Below are positions 6,086 to 7,901 of a stretch of 7,901 nt of DNA, one piece after another. Within the stretch, counting starts at the first letter, position 1. Every line of letters begins with the position of its first letter. The stretch lies in assembly GCA_027007865.1 (NCBI GenBank), contig JALTEE010000233.1, forward strand, positions 1 to 7,901, in the 5' to 3' direction. The position numbers and the translations under genes were made by a program. The notes under the pieces were generated by a model. That model ran no database searches. It was not told where the DNA came from and was given only the letters and a program-made list of their open reading frames with translations. This DNA is from a bacterium. Its GTDB lineage: Bacteria; UBP14; UBA6098; B30-G16.

Positions 6086-7435
6086 CTATTTCAGATAAAC
6101 AATTTTTTTCGTAATTGTTTCTCCGTTCTGTGCTGTCGCTTTCACGAGATAAATTCCCGATGATATTGTTTTATCGGGTGTCCAGATGAATGTGAGGTAT
6201 GCGGAGGAACGAGCGGCAGTGTCAACAGCAGGTTTTAGCCCGCTGTTTCGAACGAAGGGCTGAAGCCCTCCGTTGACAACATTTCCACGCAAATCGTATA
6301 TTTTCACATCGATCCTGCCCTCTGGCTTCTTCCCGCCTTGGCGGGAGGAATGACAAGTTAGGATGATTTTCACCGATGAATTAAAAGGATTGGGAGCAGC
6401 TGAAATGTTTAGAGTTGCGGGAAGATTGGTATTCTTTTCGATAATTCTGCTCGTATCTGTCGAATCAAGGAATTGTGCGATAGTTTTGAAACTGTCGGGG
6501 TCGGGCGCCACAGCAAATGCAAATAGAAGTGTTTCAGATTGGTTCGGGGAGAGGTTGGGTAGCGACATAATTATTCCGATGCCGGCATCGCCCATAATGC
6601 TATCGACGAATGTAGGACAAATTGTGTCTCCGCCTGTGGTGTCGCAATAGTCCGAGTTATGCCAGAAATTTCCATCGAGTAGATTTAGCAGCGAATCATC
6701 GTCTGTTGCGTGATTATACCAGTCTTCTGTATCTTCGAGAATATAATCCGAGCCGCCTTTCAGCCATATAAAGCCGGTGCATTTTGTATCTGAATAAGAT
6801 ACTTGCTGACAAAGTGCATTGTGTCCTTCGACGGCAAGCGCCAAATCATCGTTCCAAGAATTATCGGGAACATCGGCATCGAAATGGAATAAAAATTTCC
6901 CGCCCGTATAATCAGCGGAACTACCATTCTCGAGTATCCACTGAACTTTTATATATGGTGCGCCAGAATCGGATGATACGGTTTGGTAGAAATTTATATG
7001 AAATCCATTATGGTAAAAAGCGAGGTGCGAAATATCATATAGAGTAGAATCTATGACGACAGAATCCACTGTAAGAGTTGTTTCGGACGAATCTATCGCA
7101 GTATCGTAAAGCGTATCGTAATAGATTTCCCAATTTTCTTCGAGAGTCAAACTATCGAGGGTAAGGAAATCGGAGTCGAAGAGCGGACCTTCATCTGCGG
7201 CTCTGCCGTGAAGCGCTACCGACCAAGCATCGAACCATAATCCCAGAAAAGAAAGCCACATTACATCGGCATTTGCGCCGTCGGAGAAATTGACATAGTT
7301 CAATTCCACAAAGCCGCCCTGATATACATCGTCCACGCGAAGTTGGATGACTCCCGTATCGTGCATATATCGTGTTCCGTAGATAAAAGAAATCGAAACA
7401 AGCAAAATAGATAATGATGCGTAAAATGTGCGCAT
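6086..7435 (-). CDS. Secreted surface protein with T9SS-like C-terminal sorting domain
   Basis: 449 residues from the ATG at 7435, chosen over an upstream TTG because AAGGA lies 6 bases before it and a signal peptide starts there (MRTFYASLSILLVSISFIYG). The body is acidic and Asp/Ser/Thr-rich with no recognised catalytic motif; its function is unknown. The last 100 or so residues form a type IX-secretion-like sorting and anchoring domain: NPFNSSV (349-355), IDVKIYDLRGNVV (375-387), FIWTPDKTISSGIYLVKAT (416-434) and the end KKIVYLK. Compared with the usual compact domain it has two extra stretches (about 360-371 and 386-406), each encoded by palindromic DNA listed separately. Secretion by a type IX-like route is inferred from this domain; no secretion genes are in the window. 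The XRE regulator gene ends 34 bases upstream. Confidence 0.8.
   Translation of the reverse strand: MRTFYASLSILLVSISFIYGTRYMHDTGVIQLRVDDVYQGGFVELNYVNFSDGANADVMWLSFLGLWFDAWSVALHGRAADEGPLFDSDFLTLDSLTLEENWEIYYDTLYDTAIDSSETTLTVDSVVIDSTLYDISHLAFYHNGFHINFYQTVSSDSGAPYIKVQWILENGSSADYTGGKFLFHFDADVPDNSWNDDLALAVEGHNALCQQVSYSDTKCTGFIWLKGGSDYILEDTEDWYNHATDDDSLLNLLDGNFWHNSDYCDTTGGDTICPTFVDSIMGDAGIGIIMSLPNLSPNQSETLLFAFAVAPDPDSFKTIAQFLDSTDTSRIIEKNTNLPATLNISAAPNPFNSSVKIILTCHSSRQGGKKPEGRIDVKIYDLRGNVVNGGLQPFVRNSGLKPAVDTAARSSAYLTFIWTPDKTISSGIYLVKATAQNGETITKKIVYLK
6220..6278. repeat. Palindromic element 1 inside the sorting-domain coding sequence
   Basis: The ends TGTCAAC (6220-6226) and GTTGACA (6272-6278) are inverted repeats. 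They enclose two hairpins: CAGC-x-GG ... CC-x-GCTG (6226-6245) and AGGGCT-GA-AGCCCT (6256-6269). On the minus strand it is read in frame as residues 386-406 of the secreted protein (VVNGGLQPF ... KPAVDT). The layout looks like a small mobile palindromic repeat, comparable in idea to Rickettsia palindromic elements. Confidence 0.65.
6327..6350. repeat. Palindromic element 2 inside the sorting-domain coding sequence
   Basis: TCCCGCC-TT-GGCGGGA (6331-6346) is a perfect 7-base stem with a 2-base loop. It extends to 11 pairs (6327-6350) with one G-T. It is GC-rich against an AT-rich background and is read in frame as about residues 362-370 (HSSRQGGKK) between two strands of the sorting domain. The flanking GGAATGACAAG resembles the debris at 6025-6044. 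Confidence 0.65.
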
Positions 7436-7469
7436 AAGAAATCCTTCGAGATTATCGAGCAAATTTATA

Positions 7470-7883
7470 TCAAAGTTGCCCGTCGAGTTTATTTAATATC
7501 GCCATTATTTTATTCAAATCTTTTTCCGAAATATTCGCTGCTCTCACGAAAAGATTGTTCAAAAGTCTCTTCTGTGTCGGCGTGACTTTCCGAACTTTGC
7601 CTCGCTCGGGAATAACGATAAAATATTCAGATATATCCTTATTCAATAATTCTTCCGGTAAAAGAGTTTCTTCCAATTCGAGCCGCCTGCTGAAAAATTC
7701 ACACAATTTCCCCATCATAACGACGGATGGAATGTGCCCGCTTTCCCAAAATACAATCGTCTTTCGCGAAACGCCGATGAAATTCGCTATCTCCTGCTGC
7801 GAAAATGAATTCCCACGCGATGCAACACCGGCTGCTTTCCGTAGAAAGCGTAGATTTTCCCCGAATAATTTACTAATCTGCAT
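7470..7883 (-). CDS. XRE-family helix-turn-helix transcriptional regulator
   Basis: A 137-residue DNA-binding protein. The N-terminal helix-turn-helix is NLRFLRKAAG followed by FSQQEIANFIGVSRKTIVFWESGHIPS (27-53), a standard Cro/CI-type fold. The remainder (about 70-137) is a helical tail with no recognised effector domain. The ATG at 7883 has no visible Shine-Dalgarno, and the frame stays open to the window edge 18 bases further, so a start upstream of the window cannot be excluded. It lies 34 bases before the secreted-protein gene in the same direction, so the two may share a transcript, and it could regulate that gene or itself (inference). Confidence 0.87.
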   Translation of the reverse strand: MQISKLFGENLRFLRKAAGVASRGNSFSQQEIANFIGVSRKTIVFWESGHIPSVVMMGKLCEFFSRRLELEETLLPEELLNKDISEYFIVIPERGKVRKVTPTQKRLLNNLFVRAANISEKDLNKIMAILNKLDGQL

Positions 7884-7901
7884 AATAATAGTTGTAACAT
7901 A

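Noticed and set aside
7433..7462. Upstream TTG start for the secreted protein
   Set aside because: The ATG at 7435 has AAGGA at good spacing and begins the signal peptide; the TTG would bury it behind MLDNLEGFL.

Overview
The window looks like a chromosomal piece from an uncultivated, AT-rich, Gram-negative-type bacterium, probably an FCB-like candidate phylum. The clues are an exported protein ending in a type IX-secretion-like C-terminal domain (NPFNSSV ... IYDLRGNVV ... GIYLVKAT ... KKIVYLK), an MreC, and small palindromic repeats like those scattered through such genomes. No rRNA, tRNA, transposase, integrase or CRISPR array is visible, and the phylum assignment is an inference from protein style only.

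Layout: (1) On the plus strand, positions 2-1371 hold the end of a restriction endonuclease gene, cut by the window's left edge, followed by a beta-class DNA methyltransferase gene. The two overlap by ATGA, making a compact type II restriction-modification pair. (2) A 133-base convergent gap holds one inverted repeat. (3) Everything from 1505 to the right edge is on the minus strand. In transcription order from the right these are: an XRE-family regulator (7883-7470); a secreted protein with a sorting domain (7435-6086); a repeat-littered gap; a previously unlisted 57-residue Trm112-like zinc protein (5815-5642); a PTS EIIA type-2 (PtsN-like) protein (about 5645-5139); MreC (5105-4305); a universal stress protein (4160-3696); a gap containing a long-range inverted repeat around a UUCG hairpin; a DUF134 DNA-binding protein (3503-3171); and a 12-or-so-pass GT-C/family-39 glycosyltransferase (3178-1505) that overlaps it.

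Functional reading: Trm112-like, EIIA and MreC are packed tightly enough to be one operon, so a translation/methylation cofactor, a phosphotransfer regulator and a cell-shape protein may be co-expressed. DUF134 and the glycosyltransferase form a second coupled pair. UspA has its own strong ribosome binding site.

The most interesting signal is not a new defence system. The C-terminal sorting domain of the secreted protein contains two palindromic DNA elements (6220-6278 and 6327-6350) that are read through in frame as protein. Both sit between predicted beta strands, and related-looking debris lies in the adjacent intergenic region. I found no convincing previously undescribed multi-gene system.
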